A stretch of 16,124 bases of DNA from an uncultured Lachnospiraceae bacterium (GTDB lineage Bacteria; Bacillota; Clostridia; Lachnospirales; Lachnospiraceae): the NCBI GenBank assembly GCA_910584785.1, contig CAJUDX010000066.1:1-16124 (forward strand), in the 5' to 3' direction. The position numbers and the translations under genes are program-made. Within the stretch, counting starts at the first letter, position 1. Each line of letters begins with the position of its first letter. The notes beneath the pieces are model-generated. The model was given only the letters and a program-made list of their open reading frames with translations, was not told the origin of the DNA and searched no databases. This document shows, piece after piece, positions 8,111-15,846 of this stretch.

Positions 8111-10807
8111 ATGAAAATGAATGGCTTGACTGAAAAAGAAGTGGAACTTTCCCGACAGAAATATGGTTCAAATGAGATTCCTGATTCTGAACCGACAACC
8201 TTTTGGGAGGAGTTTAAGGAAACTTTCGGCGATCCGATGATTCGGATTTTGCTGGCAATCGCAGTATTAATGATTGTGATGTTTTTCTTTGGCTATGCGG
8301 AGATTTATGAACCGCTGGGGACGATTGTTGCTGTATTGATTGTCGCATTTGTATCGGCAAAAACAGGTGTAGCCAGTGATACCAAGTACCGTGAATTAAA
8401 GGACAGTACAAAAAAGGATGAGTGCAAGGTATATCGGGACGGCCTGATCAAGGTAATAGATGTAGATGATGTCGTTGTGGGTGATAAGGTGCTTTTGCAG
8501 TCGGGAAATAAGATCCCGGCGGACGGAGTGCTGATTTCGGGCGCTCTCAGGGTAGATAACTCAGCATTAAATGGCGAGGCCGAGGAATGTAAGAAAACCG
8601 AAGCACCGGAAGGATTTGCACTGGCAGACGAGATTACCGGTGATACCTTTGTGGACGCTCATTCACTTTTCCGCGGGGCTGTAGTTTTTGACGGCGAGGG
8701 TGTTTTGGACGTCCGCAAGGTGGGATTAAAGACCATGATGGGCCGGATGGCAGAAGAGATGCAGGAGGAGGAGCCGCAGTCACCGCTGCAGGTGAAGCTG
8801 TCGAAGCTTGCGGGGCAGATTTCTACCTTTGGCTATATCGGTGCAGTGGTTATCGCGGTGCTTTATATGGCATTCTTTGTGATTTCTGCCGGCGGTGTGT
8901 CCTCTTATCTGGCATCGGGGATTCAGGAAGTAATTAAGGATATTGTGGAAGCCGTATCCCTGGCGGTTGTGATTATCGTCTGTGCCGTGCCGGAAGGACT
9001 TCCGCTGATGATTTCCCTGGTGTTAATGCAGAATACCAGCAAGATGCTTGACCATAACGTACTGGTGCGCAAGGCAGAAGGGATTGAAACCGCAGGTTCG
9101 TTAAATATCCTGTTCAGCGATAAGACCGGAACCATTACCAAGGGACGACTGGAGGTTGTGGACTTTTTTACCGGTGACGGGAAATCCATTGCCCTTGCAG
9201 ATTTGGAAAAACACGAGAAGGTGAAATCACTTTTAGATGCAGCGATTGGAAAAAATACCCAGTCCTTATTTGACGCAGAGCACAAGGTAATCGGCGGAAA
9301 TGCCACAGACCAGGCGCTGATGAAATTTATGGGAGAAAAGACTTTTAAGGAGCTGGGGGAAAAGACAGAATACACCATTATCAAGTCCCAGGGCTTTAAT
9401 TCGGCCAATAAATTTAGCCAGGCACAGGTTGGCGGCTTAAATCTTACCGTATACAAAGGTGCCCCGGAGCGGCTTTTGGCAAAGGCAGCGACTTATCTGG
9501 ACGGCGATGGAAATGAGCAGGCGATGGATAAGGCTGTGCTGGATAAAAAGATTGATGAATTGGCAGCCAAGGCGATGCGTGTGCTGGCCTTTGGCTATTC
9601 CAAACAGACCATGGAAGAGAATGTGATCCATGACGATCTGGTGATTATCGGCCTGGTGGGTATACGCGACGATGTAAGACCAGAGGCAAAGGAAGCTATT
9701 CAGATGGTACAGCGTGCAGGAATCCAGGTGGTTATGATTACGGGCGACCGTCTGGAAACGGCGGTGGCGATTGCCAAAGATGCAGGACTTTTAAGGGAGA
9801 GTTCCGATCAGGCGCTTTCTTCGGCACAGTTAAATGCAATGTCGGATGATGAGGTAAAGAAGATTCTTCCGAATATCCGGGTAATTGCCAGGGCATTGCC
9901 CACGGATAAATCCCGTATGGTGCGGCTGTGCCAGGAAATGAACCTGGTGGTCGGCATGACCGGCGACGGTGTAAACGATTCTCCTGCCTTAAAGCGTGCG
10001 GATGTGGGCTTTGCCATGGGAAGCGGAACCGAGGCGGCGAAGGAAGCAGGAAAGATTGTTATTCTGGATGATAACTTTAAGTCAATTAAGGATGCGATCT
10101 GGTACGGAAGAACCATTTACCATAATATTTTGAAATTCTGTAAGTTCCAGCTGGTGATTAATGTCGCTGCTGTGGTGGTCAGCGCAATTTCGCCGTTCTT
10201 TGGTGTGGAAGAGCCATTGAAGGTAACACATCTACTCTTTGTCAACCTGGTGATGGACGGCCTTGGCGCGATTATGCTGGGCAATGAGCCTGCTCTTGCA
10301 AAATATATGGATGAAAAGCCCAGAAGAAGGGATGAGAGCATTGTCAGCAAAGCTATGATGACGCAGATTGTGATTATGGGAGCATGGTTAACTTTGATTA
10401 GTTTTCTGTATCTGAAGTTACCCGTATTTATTAATCTGTTTGAAAATGAAGAGCAGCATCTGACAGCATATTTTGTACTGTTTATTGTAAGTGCACTGTT
10501 TAACGGCTTTAATGTAAGGGATGACGGTTTTGCCATCTTTAAGGGACTGAATGAGAATACAGGATTTTTAAAGGTATTCTTTGCGATTATTATTATCCAG
10601 GCGCTGATTGTCAATGCAGGTCTGATTCCGGTTTCGCTGTTTACTGTGATTGGAAATATGTTTAGCTGTGTGCCGTTTGGGATTAAGGGATGGATCGTAG
10701 TTATCGTACTTGCGGCTACGATGATTCCGGTGGATCTGGTACGGAAAATGCTGACTGGCGCAGGGGCGTCGGGACAGGCAGAGCATAGAACGTCCGGGGC
10801 AGTTTAA
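8111..10807 (+). CDS. P-type calcium-transporting ATPase (PMCA-type)
   Basis: An 898-residue P2-type cation pump in the inner membrane that should use ATP to export calcium or a similar divalent ion. The N-terminal cation-ATPase domain is at about 1-45, TM1-2 at about 45-88 and the actuator domain at about 105-220. TM4 carries AVPEGLP (Glu295). DKTGT has the phosphorylated Asp337; a nucleotide-binding domain follows, then MITGDR, TGDGVND (617-623) and six C-terminal spans. TM6 carries NLVMDG (Asn712, Asp716), with Glu295 the ligand set expected for calcium. The actuator loop reads NGEA (154-157) where TGES is usual; the essential Glu is kept. GAGGAG lies 11 bases before ATG 8111, with another in-frame ATG at 8117. 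It replaces the TerC-type membrane partner common in Ter loci. The substrate is inferred from motifs. Confidence 0.93.
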   Translation: MKMNGLTEKEVELSRQKYGSNEIPDSEPTTFWEEFKETFGDPMIRILLAIAVLMIVMFFFGYAEIYEPLGTIVAVLIVAFVSAKTGVASDTKYRELKDSTKKDECKVYRDGLIKVIDVDDVVVGDKVLLQSGNKIPADGVLISGALRVDNSALNGEAEECKKTEAPEGFALADEITGDTFVDAHSLFRGAVVFDGEGVLDVRKVGLKTMMGRMAEEMQEEEPQSPLQVKLSKLAGQISTFGYIGAVVIAVLYMAFFVISAGGVSSYLASGIQEVIKDIVEAVSLAVVIIVCAVPEGLPLMISLVLMQNTSKMLDHNVLVRKAEGIETAGSLNILFSDKTGTITKGRLEVVDFFTGDGKSIALADLEKHEKVKSLLDAAIGKNTQSLFDAEHKVIGGNATDQALMKFMGEKTFKELGEKTEYTIIKSQGFNSANKFSQAQVGGLNLTVYKGAPERLLAKAATYLDGDGNEQAMDKAVLDKKIDELAAKAMRVLAFGYSKQTMEENVIHDDLVIIGLVGIRDDVRPEAKEAIQMVQRAGIQVVMITGDRLETAVAIAKDAGLLRESSDQALSSAQLNAMSDDEVKKILPNIRVIARALPTDKSRMVRLCQEMNLVVGMTGDGVNDSPALKRADVGFAMGSGTEAAKEAGKIVILDDNFKSIKDAIWYGRTIYHNILKFCKFQLVINVAAVVVSAISPFFGVEEPLKVTHLLFVNLVMDGLGAIMLGNEPALAKYMDEKPRRRDESIVSKAMMTQIVIMGAWLTLISFLYLKLPVFINLFENEEQHLTAYFVLFIVSALFNGFNVRDDGFAIFKGLNENTGFLKVFFAIIIIQALIVNAGLIPVSLFTVIGNMFSCVPFGIKGWIVVIVLAATMIPVDLVRKMLTGAGASGQAEHRTSGAV

Positions 10808-10817
10808 GATAGGCAGG

Positions 10818-10861
10818 AAGGGCATTTTCCTGAATTAAGGGAAATGTCCTTTTGCTTTTTT
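10818..10861 (+). terminator. Intrinsic terminator after the Ter/ATPase cluster
   Basis: A 13-bp stem with two G-U type pairs (AAGGGCATTTTCC at 10818-10830 with GGGAAATGTCCTT at 10839-10851) encloses an 8-base loop and is followed by a T-rich run (10852-10861, one G and one C). It lies 11 bases after the ATPase stop and separates this cluster from the HAD-AIM24-TerD group. Confidence 0.88.
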
Positions 10862-10904
10862 CGGGGTGCTTAAAAGTCCTTTTGTTCTTTTTCGAGGGGC
10901 TTAA
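10846..10904 (+). repeat. Imperfect tandem copy of the terminator tail
   Basis: The 28-base stretch 10846-10873 (GTCCTTTTGC, T-run, CGGGGTGCTTAA) recurs at 10876-10904 with a few changes (GTCCTTTTGT, TCTTTTTCG, AGGGGCTTAA). The second copy lacks the upstream arm of the hairpin, so it is probably a duplication scar rather than a second terminator. Confidence 0.65.
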
Positions 10905-10953
10905 GAGAACGAAGAGCTGGGTTTCTTTTTTATTGATAGAAGAGAGGGTGACT

Positions 10954-11667
10954 ATGGATTTATTTTGCTCCGATTTGGATAATACCTTAATTTATTCCTC
11001 CAGGAGGCCGCTGGACGGAGAGAAATTCTGTGTGGAGCGGTTGGATGGGCGTGAAATTTCGTTTATGACCAGGCGGGCGCTGGAACTTTTAAAGGAACTG
11101 GAAAAGCGGATGTTGTTTATTCCGGTAACAACGCGAAGAGTTGAACAGTACCAGAGGCTTTGCTTTCCGGGAATTTCTCCCTCTTATGTTCTTGCCTGTA
11201 ACGGGGGTGTGCTGCTGGAAGAAGGTAAGATTGCCATGGACTGGTATCAAGAATCGCTGGGAATGGTTGAGGACTGCCGCGGCGAGTTGGATAAGGGGCA
11301 GCGGGTTTTAACGGAGGATGAGAACAGAGATTTTGAAGTGTGGAGGATTCAGGAATTGTTTTTATTTACAAAAACCAGGGAACCAGGGGAAACGGTGAAG
11401 AAGCTTAAAGACTGTTTGGATTTGCAGAAGATAGATGTGTTTACAAACCAGAGTAAGGTCTATGTTCTCCCCAAGGTCTTGAATAAAGGGACGGCACTTG
11501 AACGGATAAAGTGTCGGCTGGGAGCAGAGCGCGTGTTTGCTGCGGGGGACAGTGCATTTGATGTGCCGATGCTTGAGAAGGCTGATTTGGCGTACCGGGG
11601 CGGGGAAGAGCCGTTTGCGGAAGAACTGTTGAAATATTTTTTAACGTTTAGCAGAAGTGAAAGCTAG
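10954..11667 (+). CDS. HAD-superfamily phosphatase
   Basis: A 237-residue cytosolic HAD hydrolase. Motif I is SDLDNT with nucleophile Asp7 and acid/base Asp9; motif II is PVTTR (Thr59/Thr60); Lys178 in VLNKGTALERI is motif III; AAGDSAFDVPML gives the metal-binding Asp199 and Asp203. The middle part (about 80-165) is a Cof/sucrose-phosphatase-type C2 cap, so the substrate is probably a small phosphorylated metabolite. HAD phosphatases recur in the proposed biosynthetic module of Ter loci. The frame is open back to 10852, but ATG 10954 was chosen because the AGAGAGGG site precedes it and the protein then starts just before motif I, as in the family. It follows the terminator, so it needs its own promoter; I could not see a clear one. 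The exact substrate is unknown. Confidence 0.88.
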   Translation: MDLFCSDLDNTLIYSSRRPLDGEKFCVERLDGREISFMTRRALELLKELEKRMLFIPVTTRRVEQYQRLCFPGISPSYVLACNGGVLLEEGKIAMDWYQESLGMVEDCRGELDKGQRVLTEDENRDFEVWRIQELFLFTKTREPGETVKKLKDCLDLQKIDVFTNQSKVYVLPKVLNKGTALERIKCRLGAERVFAAGDSAFDVPMLEKADLAYRGGEEPFAEELLKYFLTFSRSES

Positions 11668-11686
11668 AGAGAGGAAGGTAAGTAAA

Positions 11687-12382
11687 ATGGCAGTATTTGA
11701 AGTGGTGAATGAGCTGGCACTAAAGGTTACAGCCAGGCCGGGAGATGTGATTTTTACGAAAGCAGGGGCATTTGTGGGCGGTCAGTGTATGGGACCGAAG
11801 AATTATGTGTTTGAAAAGGTTCTTCTTGGACCGCAGGGAAATCCGATGCAGGCGATGTTCGGTCAGATTATGCGTCGGCTTACCGGTGAAAATCTTCCGT
11901 TGATGAAAGTGACAGCTAATGGAGAGAGTGTTACATATTATGCCAACCGTGCGCAACATGTGGTGGCTATCCGTCTGCAGCCTGGAGAAGCATTAAATGT
12001 GGAATCGGAAAATATTCTGGCATTTACTGCGGATTGTAATTACAGCGTGAGGTTTTTGGCTTCGGGGATTATCAGCCAGAAGGGATTAATGACTTCAACT
12101 CTGCGGGGAACAGGGCCGAACAGCTTTGCAGCAATTCTGGTTGACGGGAATCCTATGGTGCTGGATAACCGGAAAGATGGAAGTACATTAGAGGTTGACC
12201 CGGATGCCATGGTAGCATTTATTGGTGCAGATCCGCAGTTTAAGACTGATTTAAGCTGGAGAAATCTTATCGGACAGGCGAGCGGAGAGTCCTACATGAT
12301 GGAATGGACCAGCCATAATCCGGCGGCAGTGATCTATCAGCCGAATGAGAGGAATGGTGGCATCAGTGTGGGGATTGATTAA
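11687..12382 (+). CDS. AIM24-family protein
   Basis: A 231-residue protein of the AIM24 family (old DUF124), a beta-rich double-psi fold related to TRAP-like domains. Typical features are the N-terminal VTARPGDVIFTKAGAFVG segment, GENLPLMKVTANGESVTYYA, VVAIRLQPGEALNVES, a long ILAFTADCNYSVRFLASG stretch, and C-terminal TDLSWRNLIGQASGES. No signal peptide or transmembrane helix is seen. Biochemical function is not established; bacterial AIM24 proteins occur near stress and Ter genes. GAGGAAGG lies eight bases before ATG 11687, and the gap from the HAD gene is 19 bases, so the two share a transcript. In-frame codons upstream reach 11657, but that start would overlap the HAD gene and lacks a good ribosome site. 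Confidence 0.85.
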   Translation: MAVFEVVNELALKVTARPGDVIFTKAGAFVGGQCMGPKNYVFEKVLLGPQGNPMQAMFGQIMRRLTGENLPLMKVTANGESVTYYANRAQHVVAIRLQPGEALNVESENILAFTADCNYSVRFLASGIISQKGLMTSTLRGTGPNSFAAILVDGNPMVLDNRKDGSTLEVDPDAMVAFIGADPQFKTDLSWRNLIGQASGESYMMEWTSHNPAAVIYQPNERNGGISVGID

Positions 12383-12465
12383 TTGTGATTGCTGCTGTTT
12401 TGGAAATCGCCAGAGCGTTGATTTTTGCGTTTTGGACACCAGCAGATAGAAGGTGAGGAGTGAAG

Positions 12466-13443
12466 ATGGCAGAGTTAAATATTCCGATGCGGACGAAAAC
12501 TTCGATGGATTTAGGGACATTGCTTGTACAAGGCGGAGAGGAACGGATTTTGCCGGCAATGGATTTGCGGGATGTGCAGAATGGGATACCAAGGAGCATA
12601 GGAGCAGCAGATAGAAAGCAGAGCAGCTATAGGCAGCCAGGCGTTGGACAGGCAGGGGCGATGAATCAGGGACTGCCACCAGGGCAGGGTCAACCAGAAG
12701 CGCTGAGGAGTGGAGGCTCTTCAGGGCAGGGTCAGTCAGGGGCGTTGAGGAGTGGGGGTTTTTCAGGGCAGAGACAGGATGGCAGAACACAGGGGAGTTT
12801 TCCATCCCGGCAAAATTCTTATGGAAACGCTGGAAACAGCAGGCGGGAAACCTCCCATTATGAAGTGCGGCCCGAAGGCGGTACAGTACTGAATAAGGGC
12901 GGGAAGGTTTCGTTTTCTTCTCTGTATCCCGGACATCTGAGTAGGATTGAGGTGGAGATGGGATGGGACGCCGCAGGATTTTCCGCAGATGATGTGGATG
13001 CCTCTTGTTTTATGTTGGGGGAAAATGGAAAGGCTATAGGGGATGAATGGTTTGTGTTTTACAACCAGCCCTCCAGCCCGGATAATTCTATTATACATGG
13101 GGGGAAACACGGCGGAGAAAAAAAGGAAAAGATTATGGTGGATTTTCCGCGGCTGGGGCTTAAGGTGAAGCGTCTGGCCTTTGTACTTACCATTAATGAG
13201 GCGAAGGAACATGGCTGGAGCTTTAGTCAGGTGGGCAATGCCCATGTGCGGATCAGGGACAAGGCGAGCGGGAAGGAACTGGCCCTGTTTAATTTAAGCG
13301 ATTATTATGAAGGCGTTACGGCAATGACGGTCTGTGAATTTTATGAATATCATGGGGAATGGAAGATTAATCCTGTGGGCCATGGACTGAAGGATACCGG
13401 GCTTTTGGAGCTTTGCCGGTTTTATGGGGTGCGGGTGGAATAA
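12466..13443 (+). CDS. TerD-domain protein with long Q/G/S-rich N-terminal extension
   Basis: 325 residues. Residues 1-45 form a short conserved-looking head with two DL motifs (LNIPMRT, MDLGTLLVQGG). About 46-132 are low complexity, rich in Gln, Gly, Ser and Arg, with a 14-residue tandem repeat. About 138-325 form a TerD domain: GGKVSFSS, EMGWDAAGF, DVDASCFML, FVFYNQPSSPD, SFSQVGNAHVRI, HGEWKINPVGHG. The calcium loop is lost: where other TerD proteins read GDNLTGxGxGDDE, this one has HGGKHGGEKKE (211-221), basic and glycine-rich. It may be a regulator, scaffold or decoy rather than a calcium binder. ATG 12466 was chosen because GAGGAG is five bases upstream; the GTG at 12460 overlaps that site. 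It follows the AIM24 gene by 83 bases. The family is firm, the role unknown. Confidence 0.9.
   Translation: MAELNIPMRTKTSMDLGTLLVQGGEERILPAMDLRDVQNGIPRSIGAADRKQSSYRQPGVGQAGAMNQGLPPGQGQPEALRSGGSSGQGQSGALRSGGFSGQRQDGRTQGSFPSRQNSYGNAGNSRRETSHYEVRPEGGTVLNKGGKVSFSSLYPGHLSRIEVEMGWDAAGFSADDVDASCFMLGENGKAIGDEWFVFYNQPSSPDNSIIHGGKHGGEKKEKIMVDFPRLGLKVKRLAFVLTINEAKEHGWSFSQVGNAHVRIRDKASGKELALFNLSDYYEGVTAMTVCEFYEYHGEWKINPVGHGLKDTGLLELCRFYGVRVE
12680..12779 (+). repeat. 42-bp in-frame tandem repeat in the TerD linker
   Basis: Copies start at 12680, 12722 and 12764 (the last partial, 16 bases), each opening CAGGGCAG. The period of 42 bases encodes GQGQPEALRSGGSS, then GQGQSGALRSGGFS, then GQRQDG. The copies have diverged mainly at silent or conservative positions, so the repeat keeps the reading frame and was probably expanded by slippage. 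Confidence 0.85.
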
Positions 13444-13483
13444 TTTTATGATGCATTGGATAAATGATTAAGGAGGGGATGAG

Positions 13484-14005
13484 ATGATTTATTTTACCTC
13501 TGATTTGCATTTTTATCATGACAAGATAATTACGCATACACAAAGACCATTTCATCATGCAGAAGAAATGAATAAGACATTGATTCAAAAGTGGAATAAT
13601 AAAGTATCCAGTAATGATGAAGTATATATTCTTGGTGATTTTACCATGAAGGGCGCAGAGATTGCATCTTCATGTTTGTATTCGCTGTGTGGCAAAAAAC
13701 ATCTTATCCGGGGAAATCACGATCGCTTTGCAGATAGTGCGGCATTTGAACCGTCATTGTTTGTTTCCATTCGGGATTATATGGAAATCACTTATCTGAA
13801 TACACGTTTTATCTTATTTCACTATCCGATTGTCGAATGGAATGGTTACTGGAAAGGCGCAATTGCACTGCATGGGCATCAGCATAATCATAAAAATTAT
13901 AATCTTGAAAATCGCAAAAAGGGGATTCGGCGGTATGATGTAGGGGTTGATGCAAATGATATGGAGCCGGTTAGTGCAGAAGAGATTATTCGGTTTTTCG
14001 GGTAA
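13484..14005 (+). CDS. Calcineurin-like metallophosphoesterase
   Basis: A compact 173-residue phosphoesterase with every metal-site motif in order: DLH (Asp7, His9), GDF (Asp52), GNHD (Asn78, His79), His113 in FHYP and GHQH (His132, His134). The fold binds two metal ions and hydrolyses phosphodiesters or monoesters; the small size and motif spacing match the YfcE-like/unclassified bacterial phosphoesterases, and the substrate is not predictable. AGGAGG (13471-13476) precedes ATG 13484 by seven bases. It follows the TerD gene by 40 bases and is the last intact gene on the plus strand. Its codons are clearly more A/T-rich than those of the Ter genes, suggesting a different origin. Catalytically it looks intact. 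Confidence 0.92.
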   Translation: MIYFTSDLHFYHDKIITHTQRPFHHAEEMNKTLIQKWNNKVSSNDEVYILGDFTMKGAEIASSCLYSLCGKKHLIRGNHDRFADSAAFEPSLFVSIRDYMEITYLNTRFILFHYPIVEWNGYWKGAIALHGHQHNHKNYNLENRKKGIRRYDVGVDANDMEPVSAEEIIRFFG

Positions 14006-14893
14006 GGGGGCAGGTTATTCAGCTATCAGAAGGGAGAGCCGCTTGGAAACATGGTAACTATCATTGGCCCCAGTGGAACGGGAAAAAGTACTATTGCGGA
14101 TGCTTTTGGTTTTCTTGCAGATTGCCTGGAAAAAGGAGTAGAAGAGGCTTGTGATATGGGGAATCGAGGAGGCTTTAAACAACTTATATCACAAGGGAAT
14201 GAAAAGGTAATCCGATTTGAACTATATTATAGAGAAATAGGATATGTCTTTGAAGGAACGGATGGATGGCAGGATGATGAGGGAAATATCACCGGACGAG
14301 GAAGACGGGTGGAGGTTTGCCTAGCAGACAAAAGAAAACTTGGGATAGCGACCTATGGAGCTATGTCACAGTATAATCGTATTGTTGATTTTATGAATTT
14401 CTTAAAAAGCTGGTACTTATGTTATTTTTCACCGGATTCTGCCCGCCAGATACAGATGGCAGCACCACAGCCTTATCTGAATAGAACAGGAAGCAATTTA
14501 AACAATGTTGCCCAATATATGTACAGAGAAAATCCAACAGCATTTAAAGCAATTTTAAAAGATATTCAGGCAAAATTACAGGGGATAATAGCTATAGAAC
14601 CTAAATATATGGAAAATGGACAGATGGTTCTCCGGTTTCAGGAAAAAGGATTTCAATATCCATTTTATTCACCGCATATGTCTGACGGGATATTAAAACT
14701 TTTTGCTTATTATTTACTGCTGCATGAACATAGCCCCCGGCAGCTGGTATTTATTGAAGAACCTGAAAATGGATTATATCATCATTATCTTACAGATTTG
14801 GCCAGTGAAATGAGAAAAAATGTTGGTTCTGGTTTTGCTAAACAGCTTTTTGTTACAACACACAGTCCCTTTTTTGTTTTATTTGTTTGCTAA
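14006..14893 (+). pseudogene. Truncated AAA/ABC-type ATPase
   Basis: From ATG 14051 the frame gives 280 residues with an ABC/RecF-like ATPase core: Walker A GPSGTGKST (6-14), a signature-like SDGILKLFAYYLLL (211-224), Walker B LVFIEEPENGL (232-242) and the switch VTTHSPFF (268-275). Homology-like sequence also extends upstream to about 14012 (residues reading FSYQKGEPLGN) but with no start codon and a stop at 14003, so the normal N-terminal strand and start seem lost. At the other end the reading frame stops five residues after the switch motif, where relatives continue for roughly another 80-100 residues. AGGGAG lies 14 bases before ATG 14051, too far for a good site. It is A/T-rich like the gene before it. 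It is probably a decayed gene; a short expressed form cannot be excluded. Related ATPases act in SMC/RecF-like or defence systems, but no partner nuclease is present. Confidence 0.7.
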
Positions 14894-14897
14894 GTGC

Positions 14898-14910
14898 CGG
14901 TCAAGACACT
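14898..14910 (+). repeat. 13-bp direct repeat, left copy
   Basis: CGGTCAAGACACT, identical to 15944-15956. It lies five bases after the stop of the truncated ATPase and overlaps the minus-strand lectin stop codon (14909-14911). With the one-base gap TGC(C)GGTC the match extends slightly on the left. Confidence 0.7.
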
Positions 14911-15676
14911 AGGGCTCTATTTCACAAATTACCCCCACATATTCCGTAGAAAAGAAATCGGTTTCATCAGCAATATAGTTATTTTCGCTGATATCATTCC
15001 ATTGTCCGAAGCGGGAAGAGGTTTTGGGGTTTTTCTGACGGTAAATCTGGGCAAAGCTTTCTTTATTGCGGTAGTCATTTGGCTCTCCGGGAGCCCAGTG
15101 GGTATAATTCCAGCGCTCGCCAGTTACCCATTTCCAGCCGCCGTCATTATATCCGCCAATCCAATACTGCTTTTGTGGTGCGTCCTTAATCAAAGATTCG
15201 ACCTCGGCCTGTTCTTCAGCAGAGGTTATGGTGACAAGGTGTCCTCCCAGACTTTCACAGAACTCTTTTGCCTCAGACCAGGTCATCCCCTGATCAATGC
15301 GGTAATAAGCATGTCCGTCTTCATGGCAAATGGCTTCGTCGGCATCAAGAGGCGGAAGGTTTGCCTTACTTACCAGCTGTGTCTGGATAATGCCGTCGAC
15401 GGTCCAGGCACCGGTTTCATTTACGTAGCTACCGTCATAGATTAATGTGTTCAGGAGACAGTAACCATTAGGGTCGAAGTAATAACATTCGGCGATGCCG
15501 TCATCATTTCCGTCAATCCATTGCCAGCAGAAGGTGGGGTAGCTTCCGTCGTCATTCTGCCACCACCAGCCGTTAGCGTCGCTGCGCCATTGTCCGGCAA
15601 AGGAAGTCATGGAAATGCAGAATACGCCAATAGCTGTGGCGGCAGTCAGATGCAGTTTTTTCATTACATTGTTCAT
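14909..15676 (-). CDS. Secreted cell-wall-binding C-type lectin-domain protein
   Basis: 255 residues. A signal peptide spans 1-27 (MKK basic start, hydrophobic core, cleavage likely after SFA). Residues about 35-95 carry a choline-binding/cell-wall-binding type repeat (NGWWWQNDDGSYP, WQWIDGNDDGIAECYYFDPNGYC). Residues about 118-253 are a C-type lectin domain: GMTWSEAKEFCESLGGHLVTI, WIGG, WAPGEPND (EPN 198-200, the mannose-type calcium/sugar motif), GQWND (WND 226-228) and a closing cysteine at 251. Cys140 and Cys251 would form the family disulfide. It should be exported, bind the cell wall, and recognise glycans or surface ligands. I chose ATG 15674-15676 because GGAAAAGG lies seven bases upstream and it gives a clean signal peptide; an in-frame ATG 48 bases earlier does not. 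It is transcribed from its own promoter, opposite to all its neighbours. Confidence 0.9.
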   Translation of the reverse strand: MNNVMKKLHLTAATAIGVFCISMTSFAGQWRSDANGWWWQNDDGSYPTFCWQWIDGNDDGIAECYYFDPNGYCLLNTLIYDGSYVNETGAWTVDGIIQTQLVSKANLPPLDADEAICHEDGHAYYRIDQGMTWSEAKEFCESLGGHLVTITSAEEQAEVESLIKDAPQKQYWIGGYNDGGWKWVTGERWNYTHWAPGEPNDYRNKESFAQIYRQKNPKTSSRFGQWNDISENNYIADETDFFSTEYVGVICEIEP

Positions 15677-15742
15677 AAGAATACCTTTTCCTTTCTTTGT
15701 ATCTTTGCCTGGTTGCATCTTCAATCTTTTAATTCTGGAATC

Positions 15743-15771
15743 ATGTTACCAATCCCATAAGCGTTTGTCAA
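15743..15771 (-). promoter_or_regulatory. Sigma-A type promoter for the lectin gene
   Basis: On the minus strand, TTGACA (15766-15771) and TAACAT (15743-15748) are separated by exactly 17 bases. The start would lie near 15736, giving a leader of about 60 bases before the lectin ATG. The -35 is consensus and the -10 differs at one core position. Confidence 0.8.
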
Positions 15772-15846
15772 TCAGGTCGTCAAAAGTAAAAGAAAATAGA
15801 ACAAATTTAGTTTTCGCTTTTGGTGTTATTGCAAAAATATTGTTTT

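Noticed and set aside
12680..12779. Regular repeats as a CRISPR array
   Set aside because: The period is 42 bases with no unique spacers, and the repeats are in frame inside a protein gene.
14894..15445. Long plus-strand ORF after the ATPase
   Set aside because: It is antisense to the well-supported lectin gene and has no ribosome site or family resemblance.
14909..15724. Upstream ATG (15722-15724) for the lectin gene
   Set aside because: It places 16 charged residues before the signal peptide and includes the ribosome site of the better start in its coding sequence.
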